Assembly: GCA_018671205.1 (NCBI GenBank)
Contig: JABHIC010000391.1
Span: forward strand, 1-12,014
Direction of reading: 5' to 3'
Source: Gammaproteobacteria bacterium
Lineage (GTDB): Bacteria; Pseudomonadota; Gammaproteobacteria; GCF-002020875
Length of the DNA stretch: 12,014 bases
Shown here: one piece after another, positions 1 to 6,804 of the stretch
Layout of the letters: every line of letters begins with the position of its first letter
Numbering within the stretch: position 1 is the stretch's first letter
The notes under the pieces: generated by a model
Told to the model about the DNA's origin: nothing
Databases searched by the model: none
The model's input: only the letters and a program-made list of their open reading frames with translations
Made by a program: the position numbers and the translations under genes

Positions 1-351
1 ATAGGCGTTGAAGTTCTCCTTGTCGATGGGGGGGAGCTTGGTATAGAGCTCTATAGTCTGGAGGTAGGCAGAGACATCGAGCAGATCCTCCTCCGGCAGC
101 TCGCGCTCTTTCGTGTAGGGGATCATCGGATGGTTAAGCCGCTCTCTGTTCTTGAAGAGGCGAAGCTCATGCTCGATGTAGGTGCTGGGTAGTCCGGCCA
201 GTCGAGGGTACTCCCCCTCTTTGCCCCCCTCCGCATACTCACCATGACACCCTGCACAGACCTCATTGATCTCCTCCCCGATCTCGAGGTTGACCGCAAG
301 GGTAACGGAGGGAATCAGCAGGGTGAGGCGCAGTAGGGCGGCTATGCTCAT
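1..351 (-). CDS. c-type cytochrome, cytochrome c4/c553-like (3' end beyond window)
   Basis: Periplasmic class I cytochrome c, 117 residues visible and cut by the window edge. Seen: a hydrophobic N-terminal signal (residues about 3-19), a haem-binding CAGCH at 32-36, the PRLAGL motif at 49-54 and a probable axial methionine in NHPM (Met76), followed by the helical segment ending in an AYL motif. This layout is that of the c4/c553 family; c4 proteins have two such domains, so a second haem could lie outside the window. The ATG (349-351) overlaps the nosY stop codon by ATGA, which fixes the start and makes it the seventh gene of the nos operon. Inference: it carries electrons from the NosGH branch to nitrous oxide reductase. 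It could instead be a general electron carrier. A run of seven G on the plus strand near position 30 encodes two prolines. Confidence 0.85.
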   Translation of the reverse strand, partial: MSIAALLRLTLLIPSVTLAVNLEIGEEINEVCAGCHGEYAEGGKEGEYPRLAGLPSTYIEHELRLFKNRERLNHPMIPYTKERELPEEDLLDVSAYLQTIELYTKLPPIDKENFNAY

Positions 352-1175
352 AACTGGTCACCACGGCGGAACAGGAGATAGCCTATAGCGCCACTGACGG
401 TACCCAGCAGTAGTGGGTAGAAGATGGCCCAGAGCAGGTAGAGGGTCTCACCAAAGGTATCCAGAATCAGGTGGGCAGAGGGGCCAAGCAGCACCAGTTG
501 GGGGTCAAACAGCAGCATCGATGCGGTACGGAAGAGCTGTAGCGGGTTGCTGAGCGCAATCGCCACAATGGCCTCTAGTGGGGCCTGCTCCTGAATAAGT
601 ACCCCCAACAGGATCAGGTCGAGAAAGAGCAACAAAAAGAGCCAGAGCAGAAAGGCGCTGCCCTGGGCGACATCGGGAGAGCGGGCCAGGGTAGAGAGCA
701 GCATTCCGATACCGAGAAAACACCAGGAGAGAGAGAAGAGGAAGGCGGTGTAGTAGAAGAAGAGTCTCCAGGGGATCTCCATTCCCTGGATAAGCCCCCA
801 CAGGATGGCACCAGCCATGGCCAAAAAGATCGGCAGAAAAACCACGCTGAAACGCCCCACCATTTTTCCCCAGAACCAGGCGGAGAGAGAGACGGGTAGT
901 GAGAGCAGGTATTCAAATACTCCGGCATCCCGATCTCCGGCGACGGAGCGTACCGTGGTGATCAGGATGAAAATGGGAAGAATGGCCATTGAGAGCTGGA
1001 TATAGGTGATCAACAGACGAGAGAGGCCGACAAATCCCATGATGCGGGACTCGGTCAGTCCAAAGGCGAAGAGCAGTGCGATGATCCCGCCAAAAACGGT
1101 GGAGTAGACCAGAAACCAGCGGCTACGCAGGGATTCGGAGATATCCGCCTGAGCGGTGAGCCAGAGATGTCTCAT
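348..1175 (-). CDS. nosY: NosY, ABC transporter permease for nitrous oxide reductase maturation
   Basis: Inner-membrane permease that pairs with NosF; NosDFY together assemble the copper-sulfide CuZ centre of NosZ in the periplasm (established for the family). The protein has 275 residues, the usual length. Seen: about six membrane segments, near 20-41, 51-75, 108-130, 138-163, 172-195 and 248-270, and after the second one the conserved cytosolic stretch VAGDRDAGVFEYLLSLPVS, the ABC-2-type coupling region that contacts the ATPase. An NPLQLFR motif lies near residue 212. The ATG overlaps the nosL stop by ATGA. A strong AGGAGG ribosome-binding site just upstream is encoded within the last codons of nosL. 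The stop overlaps the cytochrome start in the same way, so translation is probably coupled throughout. Identification is firm from sequence plus context. Confidence 0.92.
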   Translation of the reverse strand: MRHLWLTAQADISESLRSRWFLVYSTVFGGIIALLFAFGLTESRIMGFVGLSRLLITYIQLSMAILPIFILITTVRSVAGDRDAGVFEYLLSLPVSLSAWFWGKMVGRFSVVFLPIFLAMAGAILWGLIQGMEIPWRLFFYYTAFLFSLSWCFLGIGMLLSTLARSPDVAQGSAFLLWLFLLLFLDLILLGVLIQEQAPLEAIVAIALSNPLQLFRTASMLLFDPQLVLLGPSAHLILDTFGETLYLLWAIFYPLLLGTVSGAIGYLLFRRGDQL

Positions 1176-1675
1176 GGTCGGTTTGCCTCCTCCTGACGAT
1201 GTTGTAGCCTTGCCTTGAGTGAGGCGTGGTAGGCCGCCTCTTGTTGGAAAATGGCCTGGCGCATGGTCACAAAATCGACACTCTCTGCGCTGGAATTCGG
1301 TTGGGCACTGAACCCATAGTTCATCGGGGTGTGAGTGATCCGTACATAGTGAGCCTGACGGGCATCGAGCCAGCCGCCATCCGTGTGGCTATTGACCCAA
1401 ATCTCAGTCTCTGCCTGCTCCCTCCAGGGCTGCTCCTCCAGCCATATCAGTGCACAACCGATATCATCAAAGGTGTGTGGTTTATGTTGTCTCCCCCCTC
1501 TGATCTGGGCACTGTGGTTGCGATCACTCAGTGCCATCATACAGCGATTACAGTTGTCTCGATCCCAGGTTACCTCAACCGGGCCTGTTGCCGGATCACC
1601 ACTACAGGCGGAGATCAGAAGCAGGATCGGTGCGAGGAGCAGCGAGCGGAAGGGGGTGAGCGATAAACGGTTCAT
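1172..1675 (-). CDS. nosL: NosL, copper-binding lipoprotein
   Basis: Outer-membrane copper(I) chaperone that hands copper to the NosDFY machinery (known for the family). 167 residues. Seen: a lipoprotein signal with lipobox ISAC, lipidated Cys24, then the family metal motif DNCNRCMM with Cys42, Cys45, Met46 and Met47. A conserved MNYGFSA follows later. The same frame stays open upstream to a start at 1774, but that extension lies inside nosF and would bury the signal peptide. The ATG at 1673-1675 overlaps the nosF stop by ATGA and has a GAGGAG ribosome-binding site, so it is chosen. The gene sits between nosF and nosY, whereas many clusters place it after nosY. The C-terminus is charged and Gln/Glu-rich, partly because its last codons double as the nosY ribosome-binding site. 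Confidence 0.94.
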   Translation of the reverse strand: MNRLSLTPFRSLLLAPILLLISACSGDPATGPVEVTWDRDNCNRCMMALSDRNHSAQIRGGRQHKPHTFDDIGCALIWLEEQPWREQAETEIWVNSHTDGGWLDARQAHYVRITHTPMNYGFSAQPNSSAESVDFVTMRQAIFQQEAAYHASLKARLQHRQEEANRP

Positions 1676-2526
1676 CGGGTCTCCTCGATTGTTACCTTGC
1701 AGAGCAGGGCCGCATAGCGTGAGAGCATCCCCAGGAAGCGTAGGCGATCGGGCCCCGGGATAGTGCCGCTCCACTGCTGTTCATCCTCTTCAGTATGGAA
1801 TCCCCAGCTACGAATAGTGGTGGAGAAGGCGGGTTCGATGCGGCTGGTCGTGAGCGTACAGGTGAGCAGACTGGAGAGCGCTACACTGTCATCGACCCGA
1901 TCATCCAGTACCACCTGCCCCCGATCCAGTTCGATGACCCGGTTGACCAGGGCAGCGACCTCATCAAGCCGGTGGCTGGAGATGATCATTGCGGTCTCAT
2001 CCTGACGTTGCTCCAGAATGGAGAAGAGGGTGTGGCGTGCCTCCGGGTCAAGGTTGGCGGCGGGTTCATCCATAATCAGCAGGTGGGTGGGGCGGCCCAG
2101 AGCGATGGCAATCAGCAGTTTCTGTTTCTGCCCGCCAGAGAGTTTTTCAAAAGGGCGCTTGGCGAGTGGGGCGAGTTCAAGCCCCAGCTGTGCCGCAACC
2201 GCCTCCATCTCATGGCTGCTACAGCCACAGACACCGGCCGAGAAGCTGAGAAGCTGCTCTACCGGCATTTTTAGCGGGGGGGGGAGCTGAGGGACAAAAC
2301 CGATCTGAGAGAGTACCTGCTTACGCTCACTGCGGGGGTTGGCTCCGTTGAGGGTGATGTTACCCTCAAACTGATACTCTCCGAGCAGGCAGCGGATCAG
2401 GGTGGTTTTGCCCGCTCCATTGGCACCGATCAGGGCGATCCGATCCCCGGTATCAATTTCGAGACTCAGCTCATCGAGCACCGTGGTTCGTTTGAACGTT
2501 TTGGTGACGCCCTCCAGCAGGATCAT
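1672..2526 (-). CDS. nosF: NosF, ABC transporter ATPase for nitrous oxide reductase maturation
   Basis: Cytoplasmic ATPase driving the NosDFY complex. 284 residues. Seen: Walker A GANGAGKTT at 34-42, Q-loop Gln80, signature LSGGQ at 129-133, Walker B LLIMDE at 149-154 and switch histidine in SSH at 183-185, all intact. Residues after about 215 form the C-terminal accessory region usual for NosF. The ATG overlaps the nosH stop by ATGA, and the stop overlaps the nosL start. A nine-base G/C tract at 2276-2284 encodes Pro82-Pro84 just after the Q-loop; slippage there would truncate the protein before the signature motif. Family assignment is firm, and the neighbouring nosD, nosY and nosL settle the specificity. 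Confidence 0.94.
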   Translation of the reverse strand: MILLEGVTKTFKRTTVLDELSLEIDTGDRIALIGANGAGKTTLIRCLLGEYQFEGNITLNGANPRSERKQVLSQIGFVPQLPPPLKMPVEQLLSFSAGVCGCSSHEMEAVAAQLGLELAPLAKRPFEKLSGGQKQKLLIAIALGRPTHLLIMDEPAANLDPEARHTLFSILEQRQDETAMIISSHRLDEVAALVNRVIELDRGQVVLDDRVDDSVALSSLLTCTLTTSRIEPAFSTTIRSWGFHTEEDEQQWSGTIPGPDRLRFLGMLSRYAALLCKVTIEETR

Positions 2527-3500
2527 GGTTTTTTACTTAACCCTTTGAAGTGGAACTTGAGTGAGTCGGTGGGGCAGACATCAATACACATTCCGCAACG
2601 GGTACAGTCAGGCCCCAGCTCTACATTAATCTCTGGTGCACGCCCTTTGACCGTCCACTCCAGTACATGGGGAACCAGACAGACCTTGCGACAATCCCCT
2701 TCATGATGACAGTCCTTAACATTATAGTTGACCTTCAGGGGGCTGAGTGCACCGACAAAGCCATAGGTGAGCCCAATCGGACAGACGTAGCGACACCAGG
2801 CACGGCGAGAGTAGAAGATCTCGACGGTCAGCAGGAATAGCACCCAGAGCAGCGCCACGGTGGGGCCGTAGATCAGTGCGCGGCTGAGAATTCCGGTGGG
2901 GGATAGGGTCTCAAAGACGGTATATCCAGAGACAAAAGCAAGCAGTGCAAAGAAGATATAGAACCCCGTCCGTGCCTTGCGGTTGAAGGTGTGGTTCTGA
3001 ATCCAGCGCTTCTCCAGTAGTTTGATGTGGATCATCTCCGCAAACTCCGAGAGCAGGTGGTAGGGGCATACCCAGGAGCAAAAGGTGCGCCCACCGAGCA
3101 GTAGCCACATCAGTAGTATGGTGACAAACCCGATCAGCAGGTTGATCAACACCTCTTTGAAGGCAAGCACAACCTGTAGCGCGGAGTTGAGGTCGGCCAT
3201 GTGAAAACCGAGGAATCGGGAGGCAGTGAGAGAGCCCTCCAGAATCTGGATATCAAGGGCGTAGGAGACCAGAAAGAGCAGATTGGCGAAGAGGATAGAG
3301 GCCCAGCGCCGCCTGCGCCACTTTTTGTTGTGGGTCTCGCGGTAGATCTCGTGCTCTTTGCGCGCCTTGACCTTGTCAATTTCTCCGTTCTCTTTTTTGT
3401 GTTGGTGGAGGGCTTTTGCCGGTGCTGAAATCTTTTCAGGCGGGGTTTTTTTGAGGTGCTTGCCGAGCATTACAGTGACACAATATTTGCCGAGTTTCAT
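2523..3500 (-). CDS. nosH: NosH, NapH-type membrane iron-sulfur protein
   Basis: Membrane quinol-side electron-transfer protein of the NapH/NosR C-terminal family, thought to pass electrons to NosG. 325 residues. Seen: a Lys/Arg-rich cytosolic N-terminus of about 65 residues, then membrane segments near 67-84, 115-136, 178-196 and 209-229. Two CxxxCP motifs lie at the membrane edge (Cys141/Cys145 and Cys236/Cys240). The C-terminal ferredoxin domain has Cys264, Cys270 and Cys274 in one group and a full CxxCxxCxxxCP set at 299-310. The first group lacks the normal spacing, so its cluster is uncertain. The ATG overlaps the nosG stop by ATGA with a GAGGAGG ribosome-binding site inside the end of nosG. 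Alone it would be called NapH; the nosD and nosF neighbours support NosH. Confidence 0.89.
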   Translation of the reverse strand: MKLGKYCVTVMLGKHLKKTPPEKISAPAKALHQHKKENGEIDKVKARKEHEIYRETHNKKWRRRRWASILFANLLFLVSYALDIQILEGSLTASRFLGFHMADLNSALQVVLAFKEVLINLLIGFVTILLMWLLLGGRTFCSWVCPYHLLSEFAEMIHIKLLEKRWIQNHTFNRKARTGFYIFFALLAFVSGYTVFETLSPTGILSRALIYGPTVALLWVLFLLTVEIFYSRRAWCRYVCPIGLTYGFVGALSPLKVNYNVKDCHHEGDCRKVCLVPHVLEWTVKGRAPEINVELGPDCTRCGMCIDVCPTDSLKFHFKGLSKKP

Positions 3501-4336
3501 ACCTGGGCCTCCTCTGCAGAGTCGTCTGCGGTTTTACGAATGTCAATCACAATAGAGGGTTTTGCGGTGGGGCAGACCATCTCACAGACGCCACAGCCGA
3601 CACACCCTTCGAATACTACGGGTCTGTAGTGTGTGGCCTTCCCCTCGCTCTCAATCCGCTCCATTGCAATGGCGGGTTTCGGGGGGCACTGGTTGATGTC
3701 GCCGGAGGGGGGCTTTCCACTGTCACACTGGGTGCGGCGAATCTCAATCGGGCAGAGACGGATGCAGAGGTCACACAGCTCCAGCTCAAAAGGGTGCTGG
3801 TTGATCGGGATCGGGTTCCAGCGGTCAATCTTCTCAAAGCGCAGTTTGCCCTGGTATTCAGGGCCACGGATCAGGCCGTGGAACCCCTCTCCCTGTACCG
3901 CCAGGCAGCTACCGGGGCGGCCCAGTCGGGCAAAGCCCATGCGGGTCTGATGAGCGTAGTTGATCTCATGGGTCAGTGCACCGGTAGGGCAGGCGAGTAC
4001 ACACTGTAGTCCGTCACAGGAGAAGTCACACGCCTGGGCGCGGGCATCGATATAGGCCGCCCCCTGTCCCTGACCGTCAAAGATATCGGCCAGTGAGATC
4101 GCCTCCACCGGGCAGACCTGTACGCACTGCCCACACTTGATGCAGGAGGCGAGGTACTGCTGCTCATCCAGTGCACCAGGGGGTCTCAAACGGGGCGCTG
4201 AGTGGGTCAGGGTAGGGAGTAGTTGCAGTAGGGAGAATCCACCCACCCCGGCAGCCAGTGCGGTGGTACGTAGGAACTCTCTGCGGGCTCTCTCCTTACG
4301 GGTGAGGCGTGGTTTTTTATTGCTCTTGTCACTCAT
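3497..4336 (-). CDS. nosG: NosG, Tat-exported four-cluster ferredoxin (NapG-like)
   Basis: Periplasmic polyferredoxin of the NapG/NosG family. It probably accepts electrons from NosH and passes them on to a cytochrome or to NosZ. 279 residues. Seen: a twin-arginine signal with ARREFLR at 17-23 followed by a hydrophobic stretch to about 46, which implies folding with clusters before export. Four cysteine groups follow: CIKCGQCVQVCP at 65-76, a variant set with Cys103, Cys107, Cys112 and Cys116, CDLCIRLCP at 188-196 with later Cys204 and Cys217, and CVGCGVCEMVCP at 245-256. The second and third groups have the irregular spacing typical of NapG. The start is the third of three ATGs generated by a 14-bp repeat after nosD. 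The C-terminal EEA residues come from codons that form the nosH ribosome-binding site. Confidence 0.91.
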   Translation of the reverse strand: MSDKSNKKPRLTRKERARREFLRTTALAAGVGGFSLLQLLPTLTHSAPRLRPPGALDEQQYLASCIKCGQCVQVCPVEAISLADIFDGQGQGAAYIDARAQACDFSCDGLQCVLACPTGALTHEINYAHQTRMGFARLGRPGSCLAVQGEGFHGLIRGPEYQGKLRFEKIDRWNPIPINQHPFELELCDLCIRLCPIEIRRTQCDSGKPPSGDINQCPPKPAIAMERIESEGKATHYRPVVFEGCVGCGVCEMVCPTAKPSIVIDIRKTADDSAEEAQV

Positions 4337-4364
4337 CGCGGATTACTCATCGTGGGGTACTCAT
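4333..4364 (-). repeat. 14-bp tandem repeat forming a relay of ATGA stop/start sites between nosD and nosG
   Basis: The junction holds two imperfect 14-base units (11 of 14 identical) followed by the start of nosG. ATG codons therefore begin at 4364, 4350 and 4336. The first overlaps the nosD stop as ATGA. It opens a five-codon reading frame (MSTPR) whose stop overlaps the second ATG as ATGA. The second opens another (MSNPR) whose stop overlaps the nosG ATG as ATGA. No good ribosome-binding site precedes nosG, so reinitiation by ribosomes finishing nosD is likely. That the repeat arose by duplication of an original ATGA overlap is inference. Confidence 0.85.
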
Positions 4365-5815
4365 TGAATGCTCTTCTCCAGAAGTCGCAGCGAGGAGCCC
4401 CAATCTCTGTTTGAAGAGGGCTCTCTGGAGGGTTGAGTTGGATTCTCTAGGGGTGGGGTAGGGAGGGTCTCTGGCTGCTGTTGGGGGAGTGATTCTATCC
4501 GTTGATGGGCGGCAAGCAGAAGTGGTTTCTCATCCCTTAACAGCAGGGTTGGTTCTGAGAAGGGGGCGAGCTGTTCCAGAAAGTCGATTGCCTCCAGCAG
4601 CGGGGTGCCCATAAAGAGGCGGGCCTCGGGGCGATCCATCCAGATACGGTCCGCATAGGCGTAGAGTGCATAGGGGGTGTCACCCACTCCGTCCCTGTCC
4701 CGGTCAAAACCCTCATAGTCATCCCAGTAGTTTCCCTCCCATATGTTCTTGGTGGCTCCCCCATTACCATCGACCGCCACTTGGGTAATATTGTCCTTGA
4801 AGGTGTTGTTGCGGGCAATATTGCCCCACCACGGGGTGTGAAACAGAATACCCGTTCCATTGAAGGCGACCAGATTGTTCTCCATCCGGTTGGTGGTATC
4901 GGGCTGATAGGGGGAGACATCACTATAGATTCCGGTGGCGCAGTAGAGAATCTGGTTATCGATAATCTCCACCTCACTGGTCTCCTTCATTCCGATTCCC
5001 ATCCCCGTGGTCCCCTGTGAGTGGGAGATGATGTTGTTGCGCACGACTGTACTATCGCTATACATCAGAAAGATACCGACGGAGTTGTTGCTGTAGTGGT
5101 TCTCCTCTACCCGGTTGTTCTGAGAGTACATGAAGTGGAGGGCGTAACGCCCCCCGGAGGAGCGGTTACGGGCGATGGTGTTGTCTTTGGAGTACCAGAC
5201 CACCATATCGCGCGAGTTGCTGATGAGGTTATCGGTAATCTGGTTGCCGAAGCTGTACCAGAGGCGTATCGAGTCCCCTTTCATCCCCAACTCCCGGTCA
5301 CTCTTGGAGCTGATGCGGTTGCGGCGAATGATGTTGTTCTCCGCCTGACCCAGATCGATCCCGAAGAGACACTCCTCAATGGTGTTGTCTTTGATGACGT
5401 TGAAGTTCCCCCGTACCTGCACCCCGGCATCAATGTCGTTATGGGAGTAGCCGGAGTTGATCAGCTGCAGGTTCTGTAACGTCACCCCATCAGCATCAAT
5501 AAAAACCACACTTCCTCGGCCTCCGGCATCAATGGTCACCCCATTTTTGCCATCAATAATGATGGGCCGCTCTATTGTTATCGGTCCAGCATAGGTGCCA
5601 CTTGGGGGGGTTAGCAGCCCCCCCTTGGGGGTGGCATCCACCAGCGCCTGTAGCGTGGAACTCTGCGCGGAAGCAGTGGTGGTAATCAGGTTGATCGTGA
5701 GGAAGAATAGTATGCTCACGATAAGCTCACCGACAAAGCAGCGCGTAGCGAGAAACGAACGCAGCCCTCTGTTGACTGGGCGCGCACTCTGACGATCTAT
5801 TATTATAGTCTGCAA
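4361..5815 (-). CDS. nosD: NosD, periplasmic beta-helix copper-site maturation protein
   Basis: Periplasmic partner of NosF/NosY that helps build the copper clusters of nitrous oxide reductase. Seen: a hydrophobic signal segment (about 30-48) with a probable cleavage after ASA at 48-50. A right-handed parallel beta-helix runs from about 80 to 365 with many NxI/NxF rungs typical of CASH-domain proteins. The hallmark NosD motif is GNYWDDYEGFDRDRDGVGD at 361-379. The C-terminal tail (about 440-484) is Pro/Gln-rich. The frame has no ATG start. TTG at 5815 gives 484 residues but has no ribosome-binding site. GTG at 5719 (residue 33) has GGTGAG six bases upstream and gives a short signal peptide without positive charge. 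The true start is therefore unsettled. It is the first gene of the operon; nosZ is not adjacent upstream. Confidence 0.95.
   Translation of the reverse strand: MQTIIIDRQSARPVNRGLRSFLATRCFVGELIVSILFFLTINLITTTASAQSSTLQALVDATPKGGLLTPPSGTYAGPITIERPIIIDGKNGVTIDAGGRGSVVFIDADGVTLQNLQLINSGYSHNDIDAGVQVRGNFNVIKDNTIEECLFGIDLGQAENNIIRRNRISSKSDRELGMKGDSIRLWYSFGNQITDNLISNSRDMVVWYSKDNTIARNRSSGGRYALHFMYSQNNRVEENHYSNNSVGIFLMYSDSTVVRNNIISHSQGTTGMGIGMKETSEVEIIDNQILYCATGIYSDVSPYQPDTTNRMENNLVAFNGTGILFHTPWWGNIARNNTFKDNITQVAVDGNGGATKNIWEGNYWDDYEGFDRDRDGVGDTPYALYAYADRIWMDRPEARLFMGTPLLEAIDFLEQLAPFSEPTLLLRDEKPLLLAAHQRIESLPQQQPETLPTPPLENPTQPSREPSSNRDWGSSLRLLEKSIQ
5604..5624 (-). other. Perfect GC hairpin inside the 5' part of nosD
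   Basis: Seven G and seven C form a perfect stem around a seven-base loop (stem arms 5604-5610 and 5618-5624). It falls where nosD encodes the residues TPKGGLLTPP (62-71), just after the signal peptide. A further run of five G next to it (5627-5631) adds to the low-complexity character. A strong mRNA hairpin here could slow ribosomes during export. It may equally be a by-product of Gly and Pro codon choice. Confidence 0.5.
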
Positions 5816-5909
5816 GTGGTTTGCTGAATAACAGCTTTTATTTTAGTTATTATTTATGTTAAACAGTGGCTTGCGATATTGGTCGGGGTGGATCCTCGCA
5901 CGGGTTACT

Positions 5910-5938
5910 TTTATACCAGTGTTACCTGGTTTGTGCAA
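5910..5938 (-). promoter_or_regulatory. Predicted sigma70 promoter for the nosDGHFLY operon
   Basis: On the minus strand, a -35 box TTGCAC and a -10 box TATAAA are separated by exactly 17 bases. Transcription would begin near 5903 and give a leader of about 88 bases to the TTG start of nosD. An inverted repeat with arms ACCAG and CTGGT (5915-5930) fills most of the spacer and could be an operator. Assignment rests on consensus match only. Confidence 0.5.
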
Positions 5939-6074
5939 GCAGTGCTGGCCTGAGCGGCATGGTGGAGTGATTACTGCCCATTTACAGAGGGTTTTAGAGC
6001 GGCCCTTGCAGATGAGAATATGAATCTGTTCTACATTATATTAGCGCCATCTTATCTCTTGCTCTCTTTCCGGG

Positions 6075-6080
6075 TATAAT
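6075..6080 (+). promoter_or_regulatory. Possible -10 box for the mechanosensitive channel gene
   Basis: A perfect TATAAT lies 37 bases before the ATG of the channel gene. The matching -35 position (TTATCT at 6052-6057, 17-base spacer) is poor, so the promoter is uncertain or activator-dependent. Confidence 0.35.
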
Positions 6081-6117
6081 GGCGCACCTTCGCAGATTAC
6101 CGCTATGAGTAGAAATT

Positions 6118-6792
6118 ATGTTACTGGCTAAACAGATCATTGTGCTTCTTTTAGTGGGGTTTGTTAATGGACAGCTTGATGCATGGTTGCCCTATTTTCA
6201 TGCGCCACTGTGGCTACAGGAACAGCTGCCACGGGTCACCTTTTCGCTGTTTTGGTTTATTGCGGCCTCAGTGGTCACTCACCTGGTTCACCGACTCTTT
6301 GACTCATGGGAAAAGAGACGAGCCACTGCAACCCTGCCGAAGTTGCCGAAGCTGCTAAAGGATCTGGCGGCGATTACTGTCTGGATCGGCTTTGGTTTTG
6401 TTATCCTCTCCAGTGTCTTTGGGGTGGATGTTACAGCGCTATTGACCGCCTCAGGTGTGATGATTGCGGTGATCGGTTTTGCCCTGCGTAGTATGATCTC
6501 AGATGTCTTTACCGGTATTGCTCTCGGTGTTGAGCGCCCCTATCAGATTGGTGACTGGATTCAGGTCGAGGAGCATGAACCGGGCAAGGTTGTGGAGATG
6601 AACTGGCGCTCAACCAAAATCGAGACCGAGGCACAGGTGGTGGTGGTCTTCTCCAACAGTACGCTTGCCACGACACCCTTCCAAAACTTCAGTCGTCCAC
6701 AACAGTATTTTCGTGACCACTTCAATATCACTCTCGATAGCAGTATCACGGTATATCAGGCAGAACGTATCTTCCTCTCCGCTATCAGCTAG
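6118..6792 (+). CDS. MscS-family mechanosensitive channel, N-terminal part ended by in-frame amber codon
   Basis: Inner-membrane small-conductance mechanosensitive channel, the first 224 residues of what should be a protein of about 475. Seen: membrane segments near 5-17, 42-58 and 84-103, then the pore-lining TM3 region (about 104-130) ending in FALRSMISDVFTGIAL. The MscS beta domain follows (about 131-195), with GVERPYQIGDWIQV and VEMNWRSTKIET typical of the family. Translation stops at TAG (6790-6792) in the middle of the alpha/beta domain, just after SAIS, and the same frame continues without another stop. The ATG has only a weak GAG ribosome-binding site eight bases upstream. If the stop is real the product lacks most of the cytoplasmic cage and all of the ligand domain, and is probably non-functional. 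Confidence 0.8.
   Translation: MLLAKQIIVLLLVGFVNGQLDAWLPYFHAPLWLQEQLPRVTFSLFWFIAASVVTHLVHRLFDSWEKRRATATLPKLPKLLKDLAAITVWIGFGFVILSSVFGVDVTALLTASGVMIAVIGFALRSMISDVFTGIALGVERPYQIGDWIQVEEHEPGKVVEMNWRSTKIETEAQVVVVFSNSTLATTPFQNFSRPQQYFRDHFNITLDSSITVYQAERIFLSAIS
6790..6792 (+). other. In-frame TAG splitting the channel gene
   Basis: Both halves of the channel are in the same frame and the amber codon is the only interruption in 476 codons (6118-7545). Coding character is continuous on both sides, and the second half has no ribosome-binding site at its first ATG (6805). A CAG-to-TAG transition (Gln) is the simplest origin. Readthrough and sequencing error are alternatives. Confidence 0.85.
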
Positions 6793-6804
6793 GTTGCTGA
6801 GACC

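Larger units (their letters stand above)
5816..6117. other. Divergent intergenic region between nosD and the channel gene
   Basis: About 300 bases separate the oppositely directed genes and contain no convincing ORF. They hold a good minus-strand promoter for nosD, a weaker plus-strand promoter for the channel gene, and an AT-rich nosD leader. No FNR/DNR-type site (TTGAT-N4-ATCAA) was found, which is unusual for a nos operon promoter. Confidence 0.6.

Noticed and set aside
5021..5479. 152-residue plus-strand ORF antisense to nosD
   Set aside because: It is a shadow of the repetitive beta-helix coding sequence; no ribosome-binding site and low-complexity Val/Asp-rich composition.
5816..6117. 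FNR/DNR box for the nos operon
   Set aside because: Only a half-like match (TTGCGATATTGGTC near 5871) was found; the right half does not fit ATCAA.
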